Numbered from the stretch's first letter, positions 1-6,310 are shown. The stretch is 8,463 nt of DNA from Bacteroidales bacterium (GCA_003501665.1 DNOQ01000055.1:1-8463); one strand, 5' to 3'. Notes: generated by a model from the sequence alone, not told the origin. Program-made: numbers and translations.

Positions 1-707
1 CCAATAAGGCCGCCATCAACATCCGGCTTTGAAAATATCTCGGAAGCATTTGACGGTTTGCAGCTTCCACCATACAGTATTGTGAGATTGCCGGCAATAT
101 TGGTCCCGTATTTTTCTTTTACCAGTCCGCGGATGTAATGATGCATTTCCTGTGCCTGTTCCGGTGTTGCCGTAAGCCCCGTCCCTATAGCCCAAACCGG
201 TTCGTATGCTATGATGATATCCTTTATTGCCTCTGCTCCAAGAGGAAATAATCCTTCCTCTATCTGACGCTTTACAATGATAAGATGATTACCTTCCTCT
301 CTCTGTTCCTTTACCTCCCCGCAGCAGAATATTACTTTCAATCCGCTGTTAAGCGCCAGTACTGTCTTCTTATAAAGCAACCTGTCATCTTCATTGTAAT
401 ATGCCCGTCTTTCTGAATGTCCTAATATAACGTATTCAGCACCGGTGCTTTTTATCATGTATGCCGATACTTCACCGGTAAATGCCCCGGATGCTTCTGC
501 AGCACAGTTCTGGGCTCCGAGTGCCACTCTCCCTCCTTTCAGTATCTCCGCAATGCCTGCAAGATGTATAAATGGTGTGCAGAGAATTACTTCTGCCTTT
601 GCCGGTGGTTTGTTCATAAAATACTGGTTGAGCGATCCGGCAAATCCCAAACCCTCTTCATAATTCATATTCATTTTCCAGTTCCCGGCAACAACTTTTT
701 TTCTCAT
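1..707 (-). CDS. tpiA: Triosephosphate isomerase, 3' end cut by window edge
   Basis: Interconverts dihydroxyacetone phosphate and glyceraldehyde 3-phosphate in glycolysis and gluconeogenesis, in the cytoplasm. The frame is open from an ATG at 705-707 to the window edge, giving 235 codons of an expected 250 or so; only about the last 15 residues are missing. All the catalytic signatures are visible: GNWKMN at 8-13 (Asn9, Lys11), GHSERR at 96-101 with the electrophilic His97, AYEPVWAIGTG at 167-177 with catalytic base Glu169 and the mobile lid, and YGGSCKPSNA near 212-221 for phosphate binding. The chosen ATG directly precedes the conserved N-terminal strand. It lies 28 bases after the stop of the BT_3928-family gene, with no promoter seen between them, so it is probably the third gene of the leftward operon. 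No Shine-Dalgarno sequence is seen, as is usual in Bacteroidota. The identification is secure. Confidence 0.97.
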   Translation of the reverse strand, partial: MRKKVVAGNWKMNMNYEEGLGFAGSLNQYFMNKPPAKAEVILCTPFIHLAGIAEILKGGRVALGAQNCAAEASGAFTGEVSAYMIKSTGAEYVILGHSERRAYYNEDDRLLYKKTVLALNSGLKVIFCCGEVKEQREEGNHLIIVKRQIEEGLFPLGAEAIKDIIIAYEPVWAIGTGLTATPEQAQEMHHYIRGLVKEKYGTNIAGNLTILYGGSCKPSNASEIFSKPDVDGGLI

Positions 708-735
708 TTGGTATCGTTTTAAGTTTAAATTATCA

Positions 736-1842
736 TTAATTCAGGTAATCTTTTTTAAGATCTTCGAAAGCAGGAATATTTGCCCACGACCATTTTCCGG
801 TAATTTTACCTTTCTTAAGCAGCAAATACCCCGGATTTGAGCGGACCATGGTTTTAAGTGTAATCTCATCGACACTGCAGAAACGATCTGTGTTATCATA
901 ACTCATAATTTCATCTCTTCCCGATGCAGTCAGGACATAAAAACCAAATCCTTCTGCCAGTAACCTGCTGCCCAGGCTGAAACCTGCAGCTAATAATTCA
1001 GGACCAGATTCTTTTAACTTCCTTGAGATCATCAGAAGTGTGTGGATTTCCGATTCAAGAACATAATCGGTAATATCCTCATTGTTCAGGGTTGTGAGTA
1101 CAAAATCATGTATTGGCGGCTGATATCCTTTTTTGACCAGGACAGATCTCTGGTCAACAAATCTCCATGTAGTGTCATCAGCAGGATAATTTTCAAGCGA
1201 AAATTCTTTCCGCACCCCGCCCTTTTCGTAGATGAAAGTTGTTTCATACTTATCGGCTGGTTTCCCCTCCGGCATTTTCATCTTGTCAGGGATATATGTA
1301 CCCGTATTATAAGGCAGGAAATCAATTATCGGAAGGTATCTCAGATTATAGAACGAAAAAGCCACAAACAGTAATATGACTGCTGCCACAGTTACCCATT
1401 CCCTTATCAATCCATGCCTGGGAGTAACTTTATTCCTGTTGATAAACAGACAGATAACAGGAACGAGCAGGATAATGTTCTTTATGAATGTCTGCCAGTT
1501 TGTAAGATGTATGACATCTCCGAAACATCCACAGTCGGTTACGGGATTCGTCAGGGCAAGGACGAAAGTAAGAGGAGTAAAGATCACCATCATTAACATC
1601 AGTATCCATATACCTTCTTTCTGACGGATATTGAACAGGACCGAAAATCCTGCAAAAAACTCAGCCGAACACAGGATAATAGCCAGTGGCAGACTGAAGG
1701 GCAGGAGGAAATCCAGGTTAAAAGCAAGAAAGTAATCCTGAAATTTGAATGCAGAACCAAGAGGATCGATAGCTTTTACAGTCCCTGAAAATATAAAGGT
1801 CAGACCTGCTATAATTCTGCTTATGAAAAGTAGTTTCTTCAT
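736..1842 (-). CDS. BT_3928-family DoxX/MauE-like membrane protein with degenerate thioredoxin-like C-terminus
   Basis: A 368-residue inner-membrane protein. About five hydrophobic segments can be read, near residues 4-25, 46-70, 78-98, 118-134 and 150-167. After segment three comes the motif TDCGCFGD (Cys104, Cys106), which is typical of MauE/DoxX-like proteins. The C-terminal half (about 240-360) has the layout of a thioredoxin/TlpA-like domain: an IHDFVLTTLNNEDIT start, a strand HTLLMIS, and PGYLLLKKGKI near the end. It has no CXXC motif; the only cysteine there is Cys322. MauE-type proteins are linked to thiol chemistry in the cell envelope, so a redox role is an inference, and the substrate is unknown. 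One base separates it from the tmk stop, so the two are co-transcribed and perhaps translationally coupled. From memory, the same DoxX-tpiA adjacency occurs widely in Bacteroidota (for example Bacteroides BT_3928/BT_3929). The family call is good; the function is not known. Confidence 0.85.
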   Translation of the reverse strand: MKKLLFISRIIAGLTFIFSGTVKAIDPLGSAFKFQDYFLAFNLDFLLPFSLPLAIILCSAEFFAGFSVLFNIRQKEGIWILMLMMVIFTPLTFVLALTNPVTDCGCFGDVIHLTNWQTFIKNIILLVPVICLFINRNKVTPRHGLIREWVTVAAVILLFVAFSFYNLRYLPIIDFLPYNTGTYIPDKMKMPEGKPADKYETTFIYEKGGVRKEFSLENYPADDTTWRFVDQRSVLVKKGYQPPIHDFVLTTLNNEDITDYVLESEIHTLLMISRKLKESGPELLAAGFSLGSRLLAEGFGFYVLTASGRDEIMSYDNTDRFCSVDEITLKTMVRSNPGYLLLKKGKITGKWSWANIPAFEDLKKDYLN

Positions 1843-1843
1843 A

Positions 1844-2530
1844 TCAGATTAACTTTCTTTTAGTGATATTATCAATTATCAGGTCAAATATTCTTTCTGC
1901 CGGAAGTATTTTCCCTTTTTCATCACTGCAGTTCACCACACAAAGCCTGTCATTCTTAAGTGCTACTTTAATATACATGTCCCTTACCTTTTTCTGGAAC
2001 GAAAGTGATTCTTCGTGAATATCTGTCGTTCCTTTCAGATATCTCCTGTCATCACCTGTTCGTGATATCGTCAATTTATTTTCGGTAAAAGAAAATGGCA
2101 CGTCAAGAAAAATGTTAAGATCTGGCAGCGGAATACCAAAATGGTTGAATTCAAGATCAAGTATCCATTTCATAAGTTCTTCCTGTTCCTTTTCAGTGTT
2201 CAGTTTTGCACACTGATATGCTATATTCGAATAGGTATATCTGTCAATAAGTACAATACTTCCTTTTTTAAGCCATTCGTTAATGATGTCAGAAGCATCT
2301 TTCCTGTCGCCGGCATAAAGCATTGCGACCAGCCACGGATTTACTTCACTCAGCGATCCGAATTCACCGCGTAAAAACCTTGCAATAAGCTCTCCGAAGT
2401 ATGGGGAATCTGTCCTTGGGAAATGGAGATATTCGCATCTCCTTCCTCCCCGGGTAAAATAATCATTTAGCAGCCCTATCTGTGTCGATTTACCCGAACC
2501 GTCAATCCCTTCAATAACAAAAACTTTCAT
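1844..2530 (-). CDS. tmk: Thymidylate kinase (dTMP kinase)
   Basis: Phosphorylates dTMP to dTDP using ATP in the cytoplasm, a required step toward dTTP for DNA synthesis. At 228 residues it is slightly longer than the usual 200-215. Motifs are in the expected order: P-loop EGIDGSGKST at 7-16, FPR at 37-39 (dTMP contact), YAGDRKD at 72-78, the family signature IDRYTYSNIAYQ at 95-106 with the DRY triad at 96-98, and a LID segment RTGDDRRYLKG at 157-167. The P-loop lacks the extra Arg of yeast-type enzymes while the LID has several Arg, which suggests the bacterial (type II) arrangement. The ATG at 2530 sits directly before the first beta strand. A promoter with a perfect TAnnTTTG box lies just upstream, making this the first gene of the leftward operon. 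The assignment is firm, though a paralog with altered nucleotide preference cannot be excluded from sequence alone. Confidence 0.93.
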   Translation of the reverse strand: MKVFVIEGIDGSGKSTQIGLLNDYFTRGGRRCEYLHFPRTDSPYFGELIARFLRGEFGSLSEVNPWLVAMLYAGDRKDASDIINEWLKKGSIVLIDRYTYSNIAYQCAKLNTEKEQEELMKWILDLEFNHFGIPLPDLNIFLDVPFSFTENKLTISRTGDDRRYLKGTTDIHEESLSFQKKVRDMYIKVALKNDRLCVVNCSDEKGKILPAERIFDLIIDNITKRKLI

Positions 2531-2552
2531 TTCCGGATCATTACTTTCAGTG

Positions 2553-2583
2553 CAAATGTAATAACCGCACTGTAAAGATTAAA
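2553..2583 (-). promoter_or_regulatory. Promoter of the tmk operon (Bacteroidota type)
   Basis: On the minus strand the -7 box TACATTTG (2553-2560) matches the Bacteroidota consensus TAnnTTTG exactly. A TTTA at 2580-2583, after a 19-base spacer, is one mismatch from the -33 box TTTG. The predicted transcript starts near 2548, leaving an untranslated leader of about 18 bases before the tmk ATG. Confidence 0.65.
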
Positions 2584-2610
2584 ACGAAATAATGGCATAA
2601 TTATGATTTG

Positions 2611-2629
2611 TTTTCCACAGTTATCAACT
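2611..2629 (+). promoter_or_regulatory. Tandem DnaA-box-like pair
   Basis: TTTTCCACA at 2611-2619 fits the relaxed DnaA box TTWTNCACA perfectly. One base later, TTATCAACT at 2621-2629 differs from the canonical TTATCCACA at two positions. The pair lies between the two divergent promoters, upstream of the tmk and folP transcripts. One isolated 9-mer would not be surprising by chance; the tandem placement in a regulatory region is what makes it worth listing. Whether DnaA binds here is unknown, and no other origin features are seen. Confidence 0.3.
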
Positions 2630-2655
2630 ATCGGGAAGAGGACTCGCTCCTTTTA

Positions 2656-2685
2656 TTTGCAATTCACGAAAAATCACTAATTTCG
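2656..2685 (+). promoter_or_regulatory. Candidate folP promoter
   Basis: TTTG at 2656-2659 and TAATTTCG at 2678-2685 (one mismatch from TAnnTTTG) are 18 bases apart, as in Bacteroidota promoters. A start near 2690 would leave a leader of about 10 bases before the ATG at 2701. This placement argues against the in-frame TTG at 2608 as the folP start, because that codon would lie upstream of the transcript. Confidence 0.5.
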
Positions 2686-2700
2686 GACATTATTTGTTCA

Positions 2701-3573
2701 ATGTTGGCTGATAAACCAAAAGTCATAAACGCGGGGGGCAGGCTTATTGATCTGAGTGTTCCTAAAGTGATGGGGATAATCAATGTCACACCCGATTCAT
2801 TTTATCAGGGCAGCAGGGTGACAGAAGACAGAGATATTTTATCCGCGGCAGTCAGAATGATTTCTGAAGGCGCCGATATGCTTGATATCGGAGGGTATTC
2901 ATCCCGTCCTTTTGCCGGAGATATTTCGGTCGCAGAAGAGAGAAAGAGGGTAATAAATGCAATAGTACTGATCAGGAAGGAATTGCCGGATGCCATTTTA
3001 TCTGTTGATACCTTCAGGGCTGAAATAGCATATGAAGCTGTAACTGAACACGGTGTTCATATCATAAACGATATTTCAGGAGGTTGTGCAGATAAAAATA
3101 TGTTTGAAGTTGTGTGGAAGCTCAATGTCCCCTATATTATGATGCATATGAAGGGTAATCCGCAGACCATGCAGAATAATCCGGAATATGATGATGTTGT
3201 TGCTGATATCCTGAAATGGGCAGGAACCAGAATAGCAGAATTGCATAATGCAGGAGTGAAAGATATAATACTTGATCCCGGATTTGGTTTTGGTAAAACA
3301 ATTAAGCATAACTTTGACATGCTTAACCGGCTTGAGGATTTTGCAGTTGCCGGATTACCGGTTCTCGTCGGGATCTCCCGAAAATCGATGATCTGGAAAA
3401 CGCTCTCAATAACTCCGGATGAGGCCCTTAACGGAACATCAGTGCTTCATGCTGTGGCGCTTATGAAGGGAGCGGATATACTCAGGGTACACGATGTCAG
3501 AGAAGCAGTACAGGCGGTAAAGCTTATTGAAAAGATAAAAGACAAAAGATCAAAGGCAAACAATAAACATTAA
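2701..3573 (+). CDS. folP: Dihydropteroate synthase
   Basis: Condenses 6-hydroxymethyl-7,8-dihydropterin pyrophosphate with p-aminobenzoate to dihydropteroate in folate synthesis; it is the sulfonamide target. The 290-residue TIM-barrel enzyme shows the family motifs in order: GIINVTPDSF at 25-34, DIGGYSSRP at 62-70, SVDTF at 101-105, INDISGG at 122-128, YIMMHMKGNPQTM at 145-157, LDPGFGFGK at 191-199, GISRKSM at 224-230, and LRVHDV at 261-266. The open frame continues back to a TTG at 2608, but the ATG at 2701 gives the normal family length and follows a plausible promoter, so I chose it. The residue after Ser-Arg-Pro in the pABA-side loop is Phe71, where the E. coli enzyme has Gly. The last 13 or so residues are Lys/Asn-rich and are encoded by a degenerate 7-base repeat. 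dacA follows 57 bases downstream with no promoter seen, so the two are probably co-transcribed. Confidence 0.95.
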   Translation: MLADKPKVINAGGRLIDLSVPKVMGIINVTPDSFYQGSRVTEDRDILSAAVRMISEGADMLDIGGYSSRPFAGDISVAEERKRVINAIVLIRKELPDAILSVDTFRAEIAYEAVTEHGVHIINDISGGCADKNMFEVVWKLNVPYIMMHMKGNPQTMQNNPEYDDVVADILKWAGTRIAELHNAGVKDIILDPGFGFGKTIKHNFDMLNRLEDFAVAGLPVLVGISRKSMIWKTLSITPDEALNGTSVLHAVALMKGADILRVHDVREAVQAVKLIEKIKDKRSKANNKH

Positions 3574-3599
3574 ACGCGAAACAATACACGATAAAAGGG
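3530..3599 (+). repeat. Degenerate heptanucleotide tandem array, ten units
   Basis: Ten adjacent 7-base units start at 3530 and every seven bases up to 3593. Eight begin with AAA (for example AAAAGAT, AAAAGAC, AAACAAT, AAACGCG); the other two are CAAAGGC and ACACGAT. AAACAAT occurs twice, at 3558 and 3579, and AAAAGAT occurs at 3530 and 3544. The array crosses the folP stop codon (3571-3573), encodes the last codons of folP and fills half of the folP-dacA gap. Period 7 is not a multiple of three, so coding constraint does not explain it. A 6-base inverted repeat, ATAAAA-GGG-TTTTAT (3591-3605), overlaps its right end. Function is unknown; a decayed simple repeat is the simplest reading. Confidence 0.6.
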
Positions 3600-3630
3600 T
3601 TTTATTCAATAGGAAATAAGCAGATATAAA

Positions 3631-4407
3631 ATGTTAGTACCGGTCACTGTTCTGGATATAATTGATATAGTACTTGTTGCATTTATTATGTTCCAGTTAT
3701 ACAGGATCATTAAGGGCACATCGGTCTTCAGTATTGTTATAGGGGTTTTCCTTATTTACATGTTCTGGCTTTTAGTCAAAGCCCTGAACATGAACCTTAT
3801 CAGTTCGTTATTGGGACAGGTGATAGGGGTCGGTGTCATTGCACTTATCGTGGTGTTCCAGCAGGAAGTGAAACGTTTCCTGTTGGTTATCGGAAACAGG
3901 TATATAAAAAACACAACGATTTCATTTAAGCGCTTTTTTTCATCTGAGAAGGATGAATCTGTGATACCTGCTGTTGTGGAGGAAATTGTAAAAGCTACCC
4001 AGTCTATGAGTTCCAAAAAGACTGGTGCACTGATAGTTATAGGAAGGCAGAGCCTCCTCGGATTGTATGCTGACAGAGGCCAGAAGATTGAAGCAGAGAT
4101 AAGTGCAGAATTACTTGAGACTATATTTTTCAAAAATACACCTCTTCACGACGGTGCAGTCCTTATTGAAAACAGACAGATACTGGCTGCAAGATGTCCG
4201 CTACCTGTGACAGATCAGTTTGCATTATCATCACATTTCGGAATGAGGCACAGGGCAGCAATAGGAATATCAGAACAGACTGATGCTCTTGTTGTCGTGG
4301 TTTCAGAGGAAACAGGCCGTATCGCTGTTGCTGATGCCGGTGAGATCCGCGAAAATCTGCAACCCGATGAATTGCGGAATATCCTTCTTATGGAGAAAGT
4401 GTGGTAA
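3631..4407 (+). CDS. dacA: Diadenylate cyclase (c-di-AMP synthase), CdaA type, membrane-bound
   Basis: Makes the second messenger cyclic di-AMP from two ATP; in other bacteria c-di-AMP controls potassium and osmolyte transport and affects the cell wall. At 258 residues it matches the CdaA/DacA family. Three N-terminal hydrophobic segments (about 6-23, 33-51 and 61-77) are followed by a short linker and the DAC domain (about 115-240). The DAC domain carries GALIVIGR at 132-139, the catalytic PLHDGAVLIE at 171-180 with the DGA triad at 174-176, and MRHRAAIGISE at 205-215 with the RHR motif at 206-208. SEETGRIAVA (225-234) closes the domain. The ATG at 3631 starts just before the first membrane segment. 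Its partner in Firmicutes operons, a YbbR/CdaR-like regulator, is not next to it here; the next gene converges on it. Co-transcription with folP is likely. The identification is firm. Confidence 0.95.
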   Translation: MLVPVTVLDIIDIVLVAFIMFQLYRIIKGTSVFSIVIGVFLIYMFWLLVKALNMNLISSLLGQVIGVGVIALIVVFQQEVKRFLLVIGNRYIKNTTISFKRFFSSEKDESVIPAVVEEIVKATQSMSSKKTGALIVIGRQSLLGLYADRGQKIEAEISAELLETIFFKNTPLHDGAVLIENRQILAARCPLPVTDQFALSSHFGMRHRAAIGISEQTDALVVVVSEETGRIAVADAGEIRENLQPDELRNILLMEKVW

Positions 4408-4427
4408 AATCCCGGCAGTCAGGTATA

Positions 4428-4447
4428 GAATTGTTGCAACGTAATTC
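4428..4447. terminator. Weak hairpin between convergent genes
   Basis: GAATT (4428-4432) and AATTC (4443-4447) are perfect inverted repeats around a 10-base centre, extendable by two G-U pairs. It lies in the 44-base gap between the convergent dacA and the 4452-5174 gene, where a two-way terminator would be expected. The stem is short and AT-rich and has no U-tract, so the call is weak. Confidence 0.2.
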
Positions 4448-4451
4448 ACAA

Positions 4452-5174
4452 TTAAAGTTTCTGGAGAATATTAACAAATTTATCCTCATTGGTTTCATTA
4501 ATATTTTCCTTGAAATTTTTATTGATGATCTCTTTCTTATCAGGAAATATTTTTACCAGGGACTTCCTGTTTAACTGTACCTGATGAAATATATTATCAT
4601 CTCCCTTAATATAATACCTGTTAAAAGGTTTAAATTCATCATATCTCCTGTCGGCACTGTAAGCAGCTCTGTAATCGGCTTCAACGAAAGTTTTTTCGGG
4701 GACCTTGATAAACATATGGGGTTCTTCCAGCAGTAGCTGGCAGAATTTATTTTCCCTGATATCCTTTTCAAATTGCAGTCCTTTCGTGGTCCTGAAGATC
4801 AGTTCCCTGTCATCTTTTATAACTATCAGCTCATTGACAATTTCTGAGGTGAACTCCATCAGTTTTCCCGTATTGGGTTGTCTGAAAATAATGGTATTCC
4901 TGACAACATCAACATCGCTTTCAAACTGGATGTATTTTTCCTGTCCTTTCACAAGCATATATGATGAAAGGAGTGTGTCAAATAATCTTGTACTCCCCCT
5001 GACACCTTCATACCTGTTATCGAATCCCATACCTCCCGGGGATGTGGGAGAAAGACTGGCAATAGCCTGAAGATTCTCCTGACCTAACAAGCCTGACTGA
5101 TAAACATTGGTTTTCTGGGAATGAATATCAGCGACGAAGGAAAATAGCAGGATCAATATAGAAAGTCTCTTCAT
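4452..5174 (-). CDS. Secreted protein of a Bacteroidota-restricted family, function unknown
   Basis: A 240-residue protein that I cannot assign a function. The ATG at 5174 begins a clear signal peptide (MKRLSILILLFSFVADIHSQ), with cleavage expected next to Ser19-Gln20, a pattern common in Bacteroidota. The frame extends upstream to a TTG at 5210, but that would put 12 residues before the signal peptide and lies almost at the predicted transcript start, so I rejected it. The mature part has no cofactor or catalytic motif that I recognise. Its layout (GSTRLFD near 60-66, a beta-rich middle, FNRYYIKG near 184-191, and a Lys-rich tail reading NRKSLVKIF then DKKEI near 202-216) resembles a family of small secreted proteins I recall as common in Bacteroidota. 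Cys145 is the only cysteine in the mature part, and there is no lipobox, so it is probably soluble in the periplasm or loosely membrane-associated. It has its own promoter and stands alone. Confidence 0.8.
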   Translation of the reverse strand: MKRLSILILLFSFVADIHSQKTNVYQSGLLGQENLQAIASLSPTSPGGMGFDNRYEGVRGSTRLFDTLLSSYMLVKGQEKYIQFESDVDVVRNTIIFRQPNTGKLMEFTSEIVNELIVIKDDRELIFRTTKGLQFEKDIRENKFCQLLLEEPHMFIKVPEKTFVEADYRAAYSADRRYDEFKPFNRYYIKGDDNIFHQVQLNRKSLVKIFPDKKEIINKNFKENINETNEDKFVNILQKL

Positions 5175-5218
5175 AATTATTCTGATTATATTTTTACCTG
5201 AAGTAGCCAATTTTATAC

Positions 5219-5226
5219 CAAAGTTA
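5219..5226 (-). promoter_or_regulatory. Promoter -7 box for the secreted-protein gene
   Basis: On the minus strand TAACTTTG is a perfect TAnnTTTG match. No good -33 box is seen at the usual spacing. Transcription would start near 5214, leaving about 40 bases of leader before the ATG at 5174, which supports that ATG over the upstream TTG. Confidence 0.5.
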
Positions 5227-5333
5227 TGAAAGTAAGCTTGTTTTTCCGATAAACCAACCTTTATTTTAAAACCCGCAAATGTTAAAATTATTTAATTACG
5301 TACTGACCGGAATCGCGGATTTCTGATTGTGAT

Positions 5334-5364
5334 TATGATACGGGATATCTTTTTATTAAGTTTG
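5334..5364 (+). promoter_or_regulatory. Promoter of the short-chain dehydrogenase gene
   Basis: TAAGTTTG at 5357-5364 matches TAnnTTTG exactly. TATG at 5334-5337 is one mismatch from the -33 box TTTG, with a 19-base spacer. The start would be near 5370, about 18 bases before the ATG at 5388. Together with the box at 5219-5226 this makes 5175-5387 a divergent promoter region; I see nothing else in it. Confidence 0.6.
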
Positions 5365-5387
5365 ATGCGGTTTTCGGAAAAATTTGT

Positions 5388-6203
5388 ATGACAGAAAGAG
5401 GTAAAGTACTGATTACGGGAGGTACCTCCGGGCTTGGCCTGGAACTTGTCAGACTCTTCCTTGATAAAGGATTTATTGTTGTCACAACAGGAAGGAGGGA
5501 GATAGATGTTTCAGGTTATGAAGACCGGTTCAGTTTATACCGGGCAGATTTCTGTAATCTGGGGCAGACAGCTGACATTTTCAGGAAGATATGCCATGAA
5601 CATACTTTCGATTACGTAATCTATAATGCCGGTATTCTGAGTCCCGCTGAATTTATTAAAACAGGTGACGGATTTGAATTAACTTACCAGGTAAATTTTC
5701 TTGCGCATCTTCTTGCAAATGAGATCATTATTCAGCACAATAATTCCGGCAGGACTCTGCGTATTGCAGCAGTTACTTCCATGGCTTACCGGGTGGCAGC
5801 GCCTGAATATAAACCTGTAAGTGAACCATCTGAGTACAGAGCATGGAAAGCCTATTCTGATTCCAAACTCTATCTTGCACTTATGTGCCTGCAATATTCT
5901 GAGAAACTTGCCAGAACAAATATTCGGTTTTTTAGTTTTGACCCCGGTATTTTTGGTTCAAAGCTTTACAGGACCCAGTCAGGAATTTTCAAAATGATCT
6001 ATCAGGTTGGTGTGGCAATCCTGAGAAAACCCACATCATCAGCCAGGGTTCTGTCAGATATTCTTATGGGATCTGAAATTAAAAACGGAGCTGTTTATGA
6101 TGTGAGGAAAAGGATCCGTAAGCTGCAGGAACCCGGATTTACCATTAATAAAGCTTTCTGGGCAGGTGCACTCAGGGATATTGATCAATTTCTCAGGAAA
6201 TGA
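5388..6203 (+). CDS. Short-chain dehydrogenase/reductase (SDR), substrate unknown
   Basis: A 271-residue NAD(P)-dependent oxidoreductase with a Rossmann fold. The cofactor-binding TGGTSGLG sits at 10-17, matching TGxxxGxG. TGRRE at 34-38, after the second strand, with Arg36-Arg37, suggests NADP(H) preference. Also present are ADF at 53-55, NAG at 80-82, Asn103 in QVNFLAH, the catalytic Ser131 in TSMA, and the catalytic pair Tyr156-Lys160 in YSDSK. DPG at 185-187 follows the active site as in classical SDRs. All four catalytic-tetrad residues (Asn103, Ser131, Tyr156, Lys160) are present, so it should be active. The spacing and the C-terminal part resemble the retinol-dehydrogenase/WWOX-like branch, but the substrate cannot be read from sequence. 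It is a single gene with its own promoter. The gene to its right converges on it after 107 bases. Confidence 0.9.
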   Translation: MTERGKVLITGGTSGLGLELVRLFLDKGFIVVTTGRREIDVSGYEDRFSLYRADFCNLGQTADIFRKICHEHTFDYVIYNAGILSPAEFIKTGDGFELTYQVNFLAHLLANEIIIQHNNSGRTLRIAAVTSMAYRVAAPEYKPVSEPSEYRAWKAYSDSKLYLALMCLQYSEKLARTNIRFFSFDPGIFGSKLYRTQSGIFKMIYQVGVAILRKPTSSARVLSDILMGSEIKNGAVYDVRKRIRKLQEPGFTINKAFWAGALRDIDQFLRK

Positions 6204-6244
6204 AGGATTGAATTTGATAACTTTTAATATTTGCCGGCAGAACA

Positions 6245-6263
6245 ATTCATAGTATAAATGAAT
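6245..6263. terminator. Weak inverted repeat between convergent genes
   Basis: ATTCAT (6245-6250) and ATGAAT (6258-6263) flank a 7-base loop in the 107-base gap between the convergent dehydrogenase and TPR genes. It is placed where a two-way terminator would be useful, but the stem is six mostly AT pairs without a clear U-tract. A GC-rich palindrome TGCCGGCA lies just upstream at about 6232-6239. Confidence 0.2.
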
Positions 6264-6310
6264 ATAATGTCGCCACAAGAATTTCACAGGTATTTGTATG
6301 GGTATCCGGA

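Noticed and set aside
445..663. 72-residue plus-strand open frame
   Set aside because: Antisense to the 5' part of tpiA, whose protein is unmistakable.
2608..2700. In-frame TTG start giving folP an extra 31 N-terminal residues
   Set aside because: The extension has no family counterpart and overlaps the candidate promoter and DnaA-box-like sites; the ATG at 2701 gives the usual length.
3591..3605. ATAAAA-GGG-TTTTAT hairpin as a terminator between folP and dacA
   Set aside because: All-AT stem with a 3-base loop, too weak, and it would separate dacA from its only visible promoter.
3574..3630. c-di-AMP or folate riboswitch upstream of dacA
   Set aside because: The gap is only 57 bases, mostly filled by the A-rich heptamer array, with no structure large enough for a known riboswitch.
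3756..4133. 125-residue open frame on the minus strand
   Set aside because: Antisense to the membrane and DAC regions of dacA; no domain or promoter supports it.
4705..5070. 121-residue open frame on the plus strand
   Set aside because: Entirely antisense to the secreted-protein gene, Ser/Leu-rich composition, and no recognisable domain: a shadow frame.
5175..5210. In-frame TTG start giving the secreted protein 12 extra residues
   Set aside because: It would displace the signal peptide from the N-terminus and lies almost at the predicted transcription start.
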